64,000 nucleotides of DNA from contig NZ_KE557279.1 in assembly GCF_000442255.1 (NCBI RefSeq), forward strand, positions 201,001 through 265,000, given 5' to 3'. This DNA comes from Salipiger mucosus DSM 16094. GTDB lineage: Bacteria; Pseudomonadota; Alphaproteobacteria; Rhodobacterales; Rhodobacteraceae. The translations under genes were made by a program, and so were the position numbers. Positions 27,736 through 37,080 of the stretch are shown piece after piece. Within the stretch, counting starts at the first letter, position 1; each line of letters starts with the position of its first letter. The notes below the pieces were generated by a model. That model worked only from the letters and a program-made list of their open reading frames with translations. It was not told the origin of the DNA and searched no databases.

Positions 27736-29475
27736 ACGGAAACCCGCGCGAACTATGTCCTCATCGGCGCCTTCGCCATCGCGGGGGTGCTCGGCATCCT
27801 CGGGTTCTTCCTGTGGTTCGCGCGGATCGAGCTCGACCGCCAGTTCGCCTACTACGACATCGACTTCCGCTCGGTCTCGGGCCTGAGCGATGCCTCCGAC
27901 GTCCGCTTCGCGGGCCTGCCCGTGGGCCAGGTCGTCGACGTGGGCCTGTCGCCGGCGAACAACGGGCGCGTGCGCGTGCGCGTCGAGGTCGCCGCCGACA
28001 CCCCGGTGCGCGCCGACAGCATCGCCACCATCGAGGCGCAGGGCGTCACGGGCGTGTCCTTCGTGGGCATCAGCGCGGGCTCGGCCGATGCGCCCCTGCT
28101 CTCCGAGACCTCCGACGACCCGGTGCCGCGCATCGAGGCCGGCCAGTCGGTGCTGCAGTCCATCTCGCAGGACGCGCCCGAGATCCTGTCGGAAATGCTG
28201 GAGGTCGTGCGCGAGATGCGCCGCCTCGTCAGCCCCGAGAACCGCCAGCGCGTCGAGGCAATCCTCGGCAACGTCGAAAGCGCCTCGGGCGAGTTCACCC
28301 GCGCGCTCGACGATTTCTCTGCAGTCAGCAACACGGTCTCGGATTTCGCCGGCGAGATCGGGCGCTTCAACGAAACGCTCGACCGCCTGACCGGCGACGT
28401 CTCGGGCGTGCTCGAGACCGCCGACACGGCGCTTGCCTCGGTCGACCGGCTGGCGGGCGATGCGGGGCAGCTGGTGGAACAGGGCTCGCAGACGCTGAGC
28501 CGCCTCGAGGCGCCCATCGCCTCGGCCGACCGCTACATCACCGAGGATCTCGGCCCCGCGACCCGGCAGCTGCGCGAGTCGGTGGCCGAGATCGAGGCGC
28601 AGCTGAGCGCGCTCGGGGCCCGCGCCGACGCGCTCATGCAGACCTACGCCCGCACCGGAGAGGCCGCGACCGCCCGCCTGACCGAGGCGCGCGAGACGCT
28701 GGAGGCGACCGATGCGCTGATCGCCCGCTTCGACGCGACGCTCGCCAGCGTCGACGGCGCGGCGCAGCGCATCGACGCGCTGGTCGCCGGCGACGGGCAG
28801 GCGCTGGTCTCGGAGTTGCGCACCGCGACGACCGAGGCCACCGAGGTGATCCGCAGCATCGGCAAGACCGCGCGCGACGACCTGCCGGAGATCGTCGCCG
28901 ACATCCGCGCCGCCAGCGCCACGGCCTCGGAGACCTTCGAGACGCTGGGCCGCGACCTCGGTGCCGCCTCGGGGCGCGTTGACGCGCTGGTGAGCTCGGC
29001 CGACACCACGCTGGACACGGTGCGCGACAGCTTCGAGCGCGCCAACGAGACGCTGGGCGCGATCAACGCGGCGCTCGAGACCGGAGACCGCGCGATGGGG
29101 GCCGCCGAGCGCGCCTTCGACGGCGCCGACCGCTTCATGAACGAGGATCTCGACGGCATCACCGAGCGTCTGCAGTCCACGCTGGACGTGCTCGAGGCGG
29201 CGGTCGGCGACGTGGCCGAGGACATCCCCGCGGTGACGGAGGAGCTGCGCGCCGCCAGCCGCTCGGCCGAGGCGGCCTTTGCCCAGATCCGCGGCGTCGT
29301 GGGCGACAGCGCCCCCGCCGTGCGCGACTTTGCCACGACCGCGCTGCCGCAGTATGGCAGGCTCGCGGTCGAGACCCGCGCGCTGATCGACACCCTCGAC
29401 GCGCTGTTCCAGCAGATCCGCCGCGACCCGGGCCGCTTTTTGTTGGAGCCCCGCGCCCCGGAATACAGACGATGA
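27736..29475 (+). CDS. mlaD: MlaD/MCE-family substrate-binding protein with a long coiled-coil tail (start codon reads ACG)
   Basis: A ~579-residue membrane-anchored MCE protein of the Mla system. An N-terminal helix (NYVLIGAFAIAGVLGILGFF) is followed by the MCE domain, with YYDIDFRSVSGLSDASDVRF, AGLPVGQVVDVGL and VTGVSFVGISAG. The remaining ~430 residues form a long Ala/Glu/Asp-rich coiled coil with repeated units such as DALVAGDGQALVSEL and DRFMNEDLDGI, likely a periplasmic tunnel or bridge. The expected N-terminus would be (M)TETRANYV, but the sequence there is GATACGGAA: either translation begins at ACG, or one G was lost from ATGACG. An in-frame ATG exists only at 27694, inside mlaF. Everything downstream is intact. 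Confidence 0.85.
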   Translation, partial: TETRANYVLIGAFAIAGVLGILGFFLWFARIELDRQFAYYDIDFRSVSGLSDASDVRFAGLPVGQVVDVGLSPANNGRVRVRVEVAADTPVRADSIATIEAQGVTGVSFVGISAGSADAPLLSETSDDPVPRIEAGQSVLQSISQDAPEILSEMLEVVREMRRLVSPENRQRVEAILGNVESASGEFTRALDDFSAVSNTVSDFAGEIGRFNETLDRLTGDVSGVLETADTALASVDRLAGDAGQLVEQGSQTLSRLEAPIASADRYITEDLGPATRQLRESVAEIEAQLSALGARADALMQTYARTGEAATARLTEARETLEATDALIARFDATLASVDGAAQRIDALVAGDGQALVSELRTATTEATEVIRSIGKTARDDLPEIVADIRAASATASETFETLGRDLGAASGRVDALVSSADTTLDTVRDSFERANETLGAINAALETGDRAMGAAERAFDGADRFMNEDLDGITERLQSTLDVLEAAVGDVAEDIPAVTEELRAASRSAEAAFAQIRGVVGDSAPAVRDFATTALPQYGRLAVETRALIDTLDALFQQIRRDPGRFLLEPRAPEYRR

Positions 29476-29485
29476 GAGCCACGCC

Positions 29486-30109
29486 ATGACACTCAAAGCG
29501 CTTTGCCTGACCGCCCTCACGGCCGCGAGCCTTTCGGGCTGCGCCGCGATCACCTCGCTGAGCGAGGCCTCGCGCCCGCTCGAGATCTACGAGCTGCGCA
29601 CGCCCGAAATCGCCCAGGCCCCGGCGCGCCGCGGCGCGGTGGAGCTGGTGGTCGAGGAGCCCATCGCCAGCGGCAGCCTCGCGACCGAGCGGATCATGAT
29701 CCGCCCCGGCCCGCTGCAGGCGCAGTACCTGCCGGGCGTGCGCTGGTCCGACACCGCGCCGGTGATGCTGCAGACGCTGCTGGTGCGCACGCTGACGCAG
29801 ACCGGCGCCTTCGCCTCGGTCGGGCGGCGGCCGCTGGGCAGCCACGGCGACTACGCGCTGCTGGGCGAGCTGACCGATTTCCAGGCCGAGGCGCCCGCCG
29901 ATGCCGAGACGGCAACCGTACGGTTGCGGGTTGTCTTCCGTCTGGTTCGCGAGGACGACGCCTCGGTCGCCGCGACGCGCAGCTTCGAGGTCACCGAGCC
30001 CGCCGCCAGCCCGGAGCCCGAGGATGTCGTCGCCGCCTTCGACCGCGCCACGCAGCACCTGCTGTCCGAGATCACCGACTGGGTCGTCACCCGTCGCGGT
30101 CTGGGCTGA
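29486..30109 (+). CDS. ABC-type transport auxiliary lipoprotein (PqiC-like) of the Mla operon
   Basis: A 207-residue outer-membrane lipoprotein of the ABC-transport auxiliary family (PF03886 type), usual partner of MCE operons. MTLKALCLTALTAASLSGCA has lipobox LSGC with Cys19. Family strands appear as PLEIYELRTPEIAQ, GAVELVVEEPIASGSLATER and MIRPGPLQAQYLPGVRWSDT, then TGAFASVGRRPLGSHGDYAL and LRVVFRLVREDDASVAATRS. The gene starts 10 bases after mlaD and is the last in the mla operon. It probably forms part of the outer-membrane end of the lipid bridge. Confidence 0.85.
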   Translation: MTLKALCLTALTAASLSGCAAITSLSEASRPLEIYELRTPEIAQAPARRGAVELVVEEPIASGSLATERIMIRPGPLQAQYLPGVRWSDTAPVMLQTLLVRTLTQTGAFASVGRRPLGSHGDYALLGELTDFQAEAPADAETATVRLRVVFRLVREDDASVAATRSFEVTEPAASPEPEDVVAAFDRATQHLLSEITDWVVTRRGLG

Positions 30110-30213
30110 GGCCCCCGGGGCAAAGCGGCTGGACGCCGACCGCCGCGCCGGTTATCCCCCCTGCCAAAGGCCATCCGTGTCCCGCGAGGGCGCGCGCGTG
30201 AACTGGTGAGACA

Positions 30214-32462
30214 ATGCCCGACCTGCTGATCGAACTCTTCTCCGAGGAAATCCCCGCACGCATGCAAGGGCGCGCGGCCGAGGATCTGAAGGCGCGCATC
30301 ACGGACGGTCTCGTGGAGGCCGGCCTCACCTATTCCGGCGCCGCCGCCTTCGCGACGCCCCGCCGCCTGGCGCTGACCGTCGAGGGCCTGCCTGCGCAGA
30401 GCCCGGCCACCCGCGAGGAACGCCGCGGCCCGCGTGTCGACGCGCCCGAGAAAGCGATCGAGGGCTTCCTGCGCGGCGCCGGCGTGGCGCGCGAGGACCT
30501 CGAGGAGCGGGATGACAAGAAGGGCCGCGTCTTCTACGCCGTGATCGAGAAGCCCGGCCGCCCGGCGCCCGAGATCGTGGCCGAGGTGCTGGAGCGCACG
30601 GTGCGCAACTTCCCCTGGCCCAAGTCGATGCGCTGGGGTGCGGGCAGCCTGCGCTGGGTGCGCCCGCTGCACCGCATCCTTTGCATCCTCTCCGACGAGG
30701 GCGGCGCAGAGGTCGTGCCGCTCGAGATCGACGGCATCCGCGCGGGCGACGTGACCGAGGGCCACCGCTTCATGGCGCCCGAGCCGTTTTCCGTCACCTC
30801 CTTCGAGGATTACGAGGCAAAGCTGAAGCGCGCCAAGGTGATCCTGAACGCGCAGGAACGCGCCGAACACATCTGGCACGACGCCACCAACGGCGCCTTC
30901 GCCATCGGCATGGAAGTCGTCGAGGACCGCGGCCTGCTGGCCGAGGTGGGGGGCTCGTCGAGTATCCCGTCGTGCTCATGGGCGAGATCGGCGCCGAGTT
31001 CATGGAGCTTCCGCCCGAGGTTCTGCAGACCTCGATGAAGGAGCACCAGAAGTTCTTTTCGGTCAAGAATCCGGCCACCGGGCGCATCGAGAGCTTCGTG
31101 ACGGTCGCAAATGTGCAAACCGCGGACGATGGCGAGACCATCCTCGCGGGCAACCGCAAGGTGCTGTCGGCCCGCCTGTCGGATGCCAAGTTCTTCTGGG
31201 AGAACGACCTGCGCATCGCCAAGACCAAGGGGCTCGAGGCCTGGACCGACCGTCTGGAAAACGTGACCTTCCACAACCGTCTCGGCTCGCAGAAGGACCG
31301 GATCGAACGCATCGCGTCGCTTGCGCGCGAGATCGCGCTGGCCGTGGGCGCGGATGCCGGCCTCGCCGAGCAGGCCGCGCGGGTCGCCAAGGCCGATCTT
31401 TCGTCCGAGATGGTCTACGAATTCCCCGAGCTGCAGGGGCTTATGGGCCGTTATTACGCCGAGGCCGCAGGCCTTCCGGCCGAGGTCGCGGCGGCCTGCG
31501 AAGAGCACTACGCGCCGCTGGGTCCCTCGGACGCGGTGCCCGAGGCGCCGGTCTCGGTCGCCGTGGCGCTGGCCGACAAGCTCGACACGCTGACCGGCTT
31601 CTGGGCCATCGACGAGAAGCCCACCGGCTCCAAGGACCCCTTCGCGCTGCGCCGCGCCGCGCTTGGCGTGATCCGGCTGGTGCTGGCCAACGGGCTGCGG
31701 CTCTCGCTCGACCGCTATGTCGACGCCCAGATCGTGCGGCACAAGCGCCACCTCAACCACGAGGCCTCGGCCGAGGAACTGGCCGCGCTCGACTCGCTGG
31801 TGGACGAGATCGCCGATCACGGCGTCTTCGGCGCCGCCTTCCGCTCGGTGCTGTCGCGTCTCGAGGGGGACGAGGCCGCACCTGCACAGAAGGGGTCGCT
31901 CTTCCGTACGGTCGGCAACCTCGTGCCGGACCTCTCGACCGACCTGCTGGCCTTCTTCCACGACCGGCTCAAGGTGCACCTGCGCGACGAGGGCATCCGC
32001 CACGACGTGATCGAGGCCTGCCTCGCCATGCCGGGGGCCGACGACATCCGCCTGCTCGTGGCCCGGGCCGAGGCGCTGGCGGCGGTGCTCAAGACCGACG
32101 ACGGCGAGAACCTCGTGCAGGGCTTCAAGCGCGCCAACAACATCCTGACCCAGGCCGAGGAGAAGGACGGCGTCGAATACAGCTTCGGCGGCGACCCCAA
32201 GTTCGCCGAAGCGCGCGAGGAAACGGCGCTGTTCGAGGCGCTGGCGACGGCCGACAAGAAAATCGGCCCGGCCATGAAGGACGAGGACTACGCCACCGCG
32301 ATGGCGGCCATGGCCGGTCTGCGGGCCCCCATCGACGCCTTTTTCGAGGCGGTGCAGGTCAATTCCGACAACGAGGTCGTGCGCCGCAACCGCCTGAACC
32401 TGCTCAATTCCATCCGCACCACCTGCCTGCAGGTGGCCGACCTCACGCGGCTGGAGGGTTGA
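30214..32462 (+). pseudogene. glyS: Glycyl-tRNA synthetase beta subunit, frameshifted as read at 30948-30953
   Basis: The beta subunit of the two-subunit bacterial glycyl-tRNA synthetase, needed for charging tRNA-Gly. It would be about 749 residues when repaired. The N-terminal part has the classic start [31 protein letters not shown] and [20 protein letters not shown]. The frame breaks after residue ~245 in a run of six G (30948-30953): one more G would restore [15 protein letters not shown]. The rest is intact in the other frame to 32462, with [33 protein letters not shown] and an HD-like region at LVPDLSTDLLAFFHDRLKVH. Because this enzyme is essential, a sequencing error is more likely than a real break. 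glyQ is not in the window. Confidence 0.93.
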
Positions 32463-32591
32463 CGCTCGGGCCGGTCCCAGGGGGCCCGGCCGGCGTTGCA
32501 CATTGGCATTAACCGCGCCTTTGCGGCGAAGGGCGATATTGCCAGACACCGCCAAGGCGTTATGCTGCAGCGCGGAAGAACAGGGGGCGTC

Positions 32592-35156
32592 ATGCCCGAC
32601 ACGCACAGACAGGAGTCCCTTGGGCGCGACCCGGACGTCACGCTGATCACGCCGTCGGCGCCCATTGCCACGCCCACCCACGGCGGCCGCGCCAAGTGCC
32701 TGCAGCGGCTCGTGCGGCTCGACCTGCCGGTGCCGCGCACCGTCGCGCTGGGGTTCGAGACGGTGCACGCCATCGCCACCGGCGGAATGCCGGACATCGA
32801 GTGGATCCTCGGCGTGTTCAAACCCGACGCGCTGATCTGCGTGCGCCCCTCCTCGGAAGATCCCGACTGGGGCGGACCGGGCTCGGTGCTGAACATCGGC
32901 ATGAACGAGACGACGCATGCCGCCCTGTCCGAGCGGATCGGGGCCGAGGCGGCCTCGGCGCTCTACATGCGCTTCGTGCAGGCCTACGCGATCCACATCG
33001 CGCGGCTCGACCCGGATGTCTTCGAGGATATCGACACCACCGGCTCGGACGGCCTGGCCGAGGCGCTGCGGCTCTACGAGGAAGAGGCCGAGGAGCCCTT
33101 TCCGCAGAACCCCGCGCGCCAGCTCTCCGAGGTGCTGAGTTCCATGGCCCGCGCCTGGGAGGGCACGACCGCCCGCCTGCTGCGGCAGGCCAAGGGCGCG
33201 CCGGTCGACGCGGGGCTGGGCCTCGTGGTGCAGGAGATGGCGCTGGGGCTGGGCCAGGGCGAATGCGGCTCGGGCGTGCTGCAACTGGTGAACTCGGAAA
33301 CCGGCGAGCGGCAGATCACCGGGCGCTACCTCAGCCAGAGCCAGGGCCGCGAGGCGCTGCAGCGCGGGCAGGCCTCGCTGTATCTCGAGAGCGATCCGCG
33401 CGGGCCATCGCTGCAGGAACTCGCACCCGAGGCCTTCGAGGCGCTCAAGGCGCATGCCGCCTTCATGCGCGAGCGGCTGCGCGCCGAGATGCAGATCGAG
33501 TTCACGATCGAGAACGGGCAGGTGCACATCCTCGACGGGGTGCGCGTCAAGCGCACGCCGCGCGCGGCGCTGCGCATCGCCGTGCGGCTGGCCGAGGACG
33601 GGATCATCACCCGGCAGGAGGCCGTCATGCGGGTCGAGCCGCGCGGCCTGTCGGAACTGCTGCACCGGCAGGTCGACCCCGAGGCCGAGCGCGACATGAT
33701 CGGCCGGGGCGTTGCCGCCTCGCCGGGTGCCGCGACGGGGCGGATCGTGTTTTCCTCCTCCGAGGCGCAGGCCAGCGCCGCCCGGGGCGAGCCCTGCATC
33801 CTCGTGCGCCGCGAGACCTCGCCCGAGGACGTCCGCGGGATGCACGCTGCCGTGGGCGTGCTGACCGAGCGCGGCGGCATGACCAGCCACGCGGCGGTGA
33901 TCGGCCGCGGCCTGGGGCTGCCCTGCGTCGTGGGCGCGGCGCGCATGCAGTTCCGGCAGAAGGACCGCGTTCTCGTGGCCGAGGATGGCCGCCGCTTCGC
34001 CGAGGGCGACACGATCACCGTCGACGGCACCGCCGGGCAGGTGCTCGCCGGTGCGCCGCGCATGGTGGAGGCCGCGCTGGACGACGCCTTCCAGACCTTC
34101 ATGTCCTGGGCCGATGCCGAGCGCGACATCGGCGTGCGCGCCAATGCCGACACGCCGGCCGATGCCGCCACCGCGCGCAACTTCGCGGCGCAGGGCATCG
34201 GGCTCTGCCGGACCGAGCACATGTTCTTCGAGGCCGACCGCATCACGCCGATGCGCGAGATGATCTTCGCCGACAGCGCCGAGGACCGGCAGACCGCCCT
34301 CGCCCGCCTGCTGCCCATGCAGCGCGCCGATTTCACCGAACTGTTCCGCATCATGGAGGGGATGCCGGTCTGCATCCGCCTCTTCGACCCGCCGCTGCAC
34401 GAGTTCCTGCCCAGCGACCGCGCCGGGCTGCGCGACCTGGCCGAGGCCCTGGACCTGCCGGTCTCGGATGTGACGCGCCGGGTGGAAAGCATGGGCGAAT
34501 ACAACCCCATGCTGGGCATGCGCGGCGTGCGGCTGGGCATCGCGGTGCCCGAAATCTACGACATGCAGGCGCGCGCCATCTTCGAGGCGACTCTAGTCGC
34601 CAGCCGCGAGGGCGCGCCGGTGGTGCCGGAAATCATGCTGCCGCTGGTCTCGGCCTGCCGCGAGGTCGAGCTGGTGCGCACCCGCATCGACGCCGTGGCC
34701 GCCGCCGTGCGCAACGAGAGCGGGCGCGACTTCGACTACTCGCTCGGGGTCATGGTCGAGACGCCCCGCGCCTGCCTGCGCGCGGACGAGATCGCGCAGC
34801 ACGCGCATTTCCTGTCCTTCGGCACCAACGACCTGACGCAGATGACCTACGGCCTGTCGCGCGATGACGCGGGGCGCTTCATGTCGGACTACGTGCAGCA
34901 GGGCGTCTTCGCGGAGGACCCGTTCCACCGGCTCGACTCCGAGGGCGTGGGCGAGTTGGTGGCCATCGGCGTGGAACGCGGGCGGCAGGGAAACGGCGGC
35001 ATCATGCTGTCGATCTGCGGCGAACACGGCGGCGACCCCGATTCGATTGCCTTCTGCCGCGATGCCGGAATGGACTATGTCAGCTGCTCGCCCTTCCGGG
35101 TTCCGGTGGCCCGACTGGCCGCCGCGCAGCTCGCCATTCGGGACAAAATCGGGTAG
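32592..35156 (+). CDS. ppdK: PEP-utilising enzyme, pyruvate phosphate dikinase-like
   Basis: An 854-residue protein with the central and C-terminal parts of pyruvate phosphate dikinase, which interconverts pyruvate and phosphoenolpyruvate. The phosphohistidine domain has GVLTERGGMTSHAAVIGRGL with the catalytic His. The C-terminal PEP-binding barrel shows GIGLCRTEHMFFE, EYNPMLGMRGVRLGI, DFDYSLGVMVETPRACL, FGTNDLTQMTYGLSRDDAGR and the Cys-containing CGEHGGDPDSIAFCRDAGM. The N-terminal ATP-binding region is shorter and more divergent than in classic PPDK (it starts TPTHGGRAKCLQRLVRLDLP), so nucleotide chemistry may differ. I chose ATG 32592, with a CAGGGGG site. It follows glyS, as in many Rhodobacteraceae. 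Confidence 0.85.
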   Translation: MPDTHRQESLGRDPDVTLITPSAPIATPTHGGRAKCLQRLVRLDLPVPRTVALGFETVHAIATGGMPDIEWILGVFKPDALICVRPSSEDPDWGGPGSVLNIGMNETTHAALSERIGAEAASALYMRFVQAYAIHIARLDPDVFEDIDTTGSDGLAEALRLYEEEAEEPFPQNPARQLSEVLSSMARAWEGTTARLLRQAKGAPVDAGLGLVVQEMALGLGQGECGSGVLQLVNSETGERQITGRYLSQSQGREALQRGQASLYLESDPRGPSLQELAPEAFEALKAHAAFMRERLRAEMQIEFTIENGQVHILDGVRVKRTPRAALRIAVRLAEDGIITRQEAVMRVEPRGLSELLHRQVDPEAERDMIGRGVAASPGAATGRIVFSSSEAQASAARGEPCILVRRETSPEDVRGMHAAVGVLTERGGMTSHAAVIGRGLGLPCVVGAARMQFRQKDRVLVAEDGRRFAEGDTITVDGTAGQVLAGAPRMVEAALDDAFQTFMSWADAERDIGVRANADTPADAATARNFAAQGIGLCRTEHMFFEADRITPMREMIFADSAEDRQTALARLLPMQRADFTELFRIMEGMPVCIRLFDPPLHEFLPSDRAGLRDLAEALDLPVSDVTRRVESMGEYNPMLGMRGVRLGIAVPEIYDMQARAIFEATLVASREGAPVVPEIMLPLVSACREVELVRTRIDAVAAAVRNESGRDFDYSLGVMVETPRACLRADEIAQHAHFLSFGTNDLTQMTYGLSRDDAGRFMSDYVQQGVFAEDPFHRLDSEGVGELVAIGVERGRQGNGGIMLSICGEHGGDPDSIAFCRDAGMDYVSCSPFRVPVARLAAAQLAIRDKIG

Positions 35157-35317
35157 ACGTCACGTAAACCACCGCAATATATGCTGTTTCTCGGATGCGA
35201 ATGCGCGCCTATCCGCCGGTATGGCGCGCCTATGCTGGACCACTAGGCACAATTTTACTAAACGGCCCGGGATTTCGGCAGTTCCTGCTCGCTGCCTCAT
35301 CAACCCGTGAGAGACCA

Positions 35318-35944
35318 ATGATCCGTACCATCGTGTTTGCCGTGGCCACTCTGGCCGCGACCGTTCCTGCTCATGCCGACATGTCCCAGACTGCCATCGG
35401 GCGTCTCGTGAAGCTCGAACAGCGTGCCCTGCGCGACGCCGGTGCCGCCCACATCAACCGGATGATCACCCCCGCGTCTGCCGGCGGGGTGCAGGGCCTC
35501 AGCTACGACACCGCCTGGCTCTCGAGCCAGCCCAAGGCGACCGGCGGCACGCAATGGCAGTGCCTGGCCGAGGCGCTTTATTTCGAGGCGCGCGGCGAGT
35601 CGCTCGAGGGCCAGTTCGCGGTGGCCGAGGTGATCCTCAACCGCGTGGACTCGAGCCGGTACCCCGACAGCGTCTGCGGCGTCGTGAAACAGGGCACCGG
35701 GCGCAAGAACGCCTGCCAGTTCAGCTACAGCTGCGACGGCCACCCCGAGAACATCTCGGAGCCCGCCGCCTGGAACCGCGTGGCCAAGGTCGCCAAGGCC
35801 ATGCTCTCGGGCGCCCCGCGCGCCCTGACCGAGGGCGCGACCCACTACCACACGACGGCCGTGAGCCCCGGCTGGTCGCGCAAGCTGACCCGCACCGCGC
35901 GGATCGGCGCGCACTATTTCTACCGCGCAGGCTTCGGCAAGTAA
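35318..35944 (+). CDS. Exported SleB-family cell wall hydrolase
   Basis: A 208-residue protein with signal peptide MIRTIVFAVATLAATVPAHA and a C-terminal hydrolase_2 (SleB/CwlJ) domain. Domain motifs are QCLAEALYFEARGESLEGQF, AVAEVILNRVDSSRYPDSVC, then NACQFSYSCDGHPENISEP and ATHYHTTAVSPGW with RTARIGAHYFYR at the end. The Glu residues of the EARGE segment are the likely catalytic acids. It would cut peptidoglycan in the periplasm. I use ATG 35318, which begins the signal peptide, rather than the longer frame from 35195. Two copies of GCGCGCCTAT lie in the 160-base upstream gap. Confidence 0.88.
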   Translation: MIRTIVFAVATLAATVPAHADMSQTAIGRLVKLEQRALRDAGAAHINRMITPASAGGVQGLSYDTAWLSSQPKATGGTQWQCLAEALYFEARGESLEGQFAVAEVILNRVDSSRYPDSVCGVVKQGTGRKNACQFSYSCDGHPENISEPAAWNRVAKVAKAMLSGAPRALTEGATHYHTTAVSPGWSRKLTRTARIGAHYFYRAGFGK

Positions 35945-36060
35945 GCCGTCGCCCCCGGGCCGCGATCCGTCGCGCCACCGCCTCGCATCCCGGACGCGAT
36001 GGCGCTATAGGAGGCGAGACCCGGCCAAGCGTGGCATCCGGGAGACCCCTGGGTCTTCCG

Positions 36061-36083
36061 CAAATCCCCTGAAACGGGATTTG
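36061..36083. repeat. Intergenic hairpin repeat, family B, copy 1
   Basis: CAAATCCC at 36061-36068 pairs with GGGATTTG at 36076-36083. A closely similar hairpin occurs at 47194-47216. It lies in the leader of folB, 28 bases before the start. It may be a dispersed palindrome or an RNA element. Confidence 0.6.
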
Positions 36084-36111
36084 GCCCGGCCGACAGATCA
36101 GGACTCTGCCC

Positions 36112-37032
36112 ATGGCCGATGAAATCCGCCTTGCCTTCGCCCACCCCTCGGAACGCGCCATCGCGACCGAGGGCGAGGCGCCGCGCGACCGCATCTCGCT
36201 GCGCGGCCACGTCGTCGAGGTCGAGATCGGTGCCTTTCAGGCCGAGCGCGGACACACGCAGCGCGTGCGCTTCGACGTGGTGGTCGAGGTGGTGCCGGCG
36301 GGCGGGCCGCTGGACGACGACGTCGACCGCATCCTGAGCTACGACCGGGTGACCGAGGCAATCTCGACCGAACTGGCCGCCGAGCGCGTGAACCTGCTCG
36401 AGACGCTGGCCGAGCGTATCGCCGAGCGCATCCTGCTCGAACCGCAGGCCATGCGCGCCTTCGTGCGCATCGAGAAGCTCGACCGAGGCCCCGGCGCGCT
36501 GGGGGTCGAGATCGTGCGCACCCGCCGCGATTTCGGCAACCACCTGCAGGAGGTGGCGCAGGTCCGGCCCCATCCGCGCGTGATCTACCTGTCGAACGAG
36601 GCCATCGCCAGCGACGCGCTGACCGGCTGGCTCGACGCGGCCGAGGCGGAAGGCGCGCCGCTCATCCTCTGCGTCGGCCTGCCCGAGGGTCCGCGCCCGC
36701 AGGCCGATCACCCGCTCGCGCAGCGCCGCATCGACCTGCTCGCCATCGAGCAGAACGGCTGGGTGCTGGCCGCGCGCGATCCCCGCGCCAAGGTCGTCGC
36801 GACCCGGACCGAGCTCGACTGGGCCATGAAGAACGGACAGGTCTGCATCTGGGCGCCCTCGAAGATCGTGCTGGACGCGACGCAGGGGCCGCAGGGCCGG
36901 CTGCGCGACTCCGTGGCGCTGGCGGGCTGGTTCGCGGGCCTCATGGAGGCCTGCGAGCTGGTGGTGATCGGCGAAACCCCGCCCGCCGACGCGAGCGTGC
37001 CGCTGCGGTCTGTAACAGTCGGCAACACCTAG
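36112..37032 (+). CDS. folB: Dihydroneopterin aldolase with C-terminal extension
   Basis: A 306-residue protein whose first ~135 residues are dihydroneopterin aldolase, the folate pathway enzyme that cleaves dihydroneopterin. Family marks are RISLRGHVVEVEIGAFQAER, RVRFDVVVEVVP, DRILSYDRVTEAISTELAAE and NLLETLAERIAERIL, then MRAFVRIEKLDRGPGALGV. Residues ~150-306 are an additional domain (PRVIYLSNEAIASDALTGWL, LIVIGE-like end ACELVVIGETPP) that normal ~120-residue FolB lacks. In this family group the tail may bind a second factor, but its function is not known to me. It is followed by folP and glmM, the usual rhodobacterial order. Confidence 0.85.
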   Translation: MADEIRLAFAHPSERAIATEGEAPRDRISLRGHVVEVEIGAFQAERGHTQRVRFDVVVEVVPAGGPLDDDVDRILSYDRVTEAISTELAAERVNLLETLAERIAERILLEPQAMRAFVRIEKLDRGPGALGVEIVRTRRDFGNHLQEVAQVRPHPRVIYLSNEAIASDALTGWLDAAEAEGAPLILCVGLPEGPRPQADHPLAQRRIDLLAIEQNGWVLAARDPRAKVVATRTELDWAMKNGQVCIWAPSKIVLDATQGPQGRLRDSVALAGWFAGLMEACELVVIGETPPADASVPLRSVTVGNT

Positions 37033-37080
37033 AGCGCCGCCCGGCTTGCCAAGACGCGGGCCTTGCGGCACAGACGGCCC

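Noticed and set aside
30948..30953. Phase-variation switch in glyS
   Set aside because: A G6 run is short for slipped-strand switching and an essential enzyme is an unlikely target; error is simpler.
36000..36110. A riboswitch in the folB leader
   Set aside because: Only the short family B hairpin is visible, and it recurs near degP, which has no shared ligand logic.
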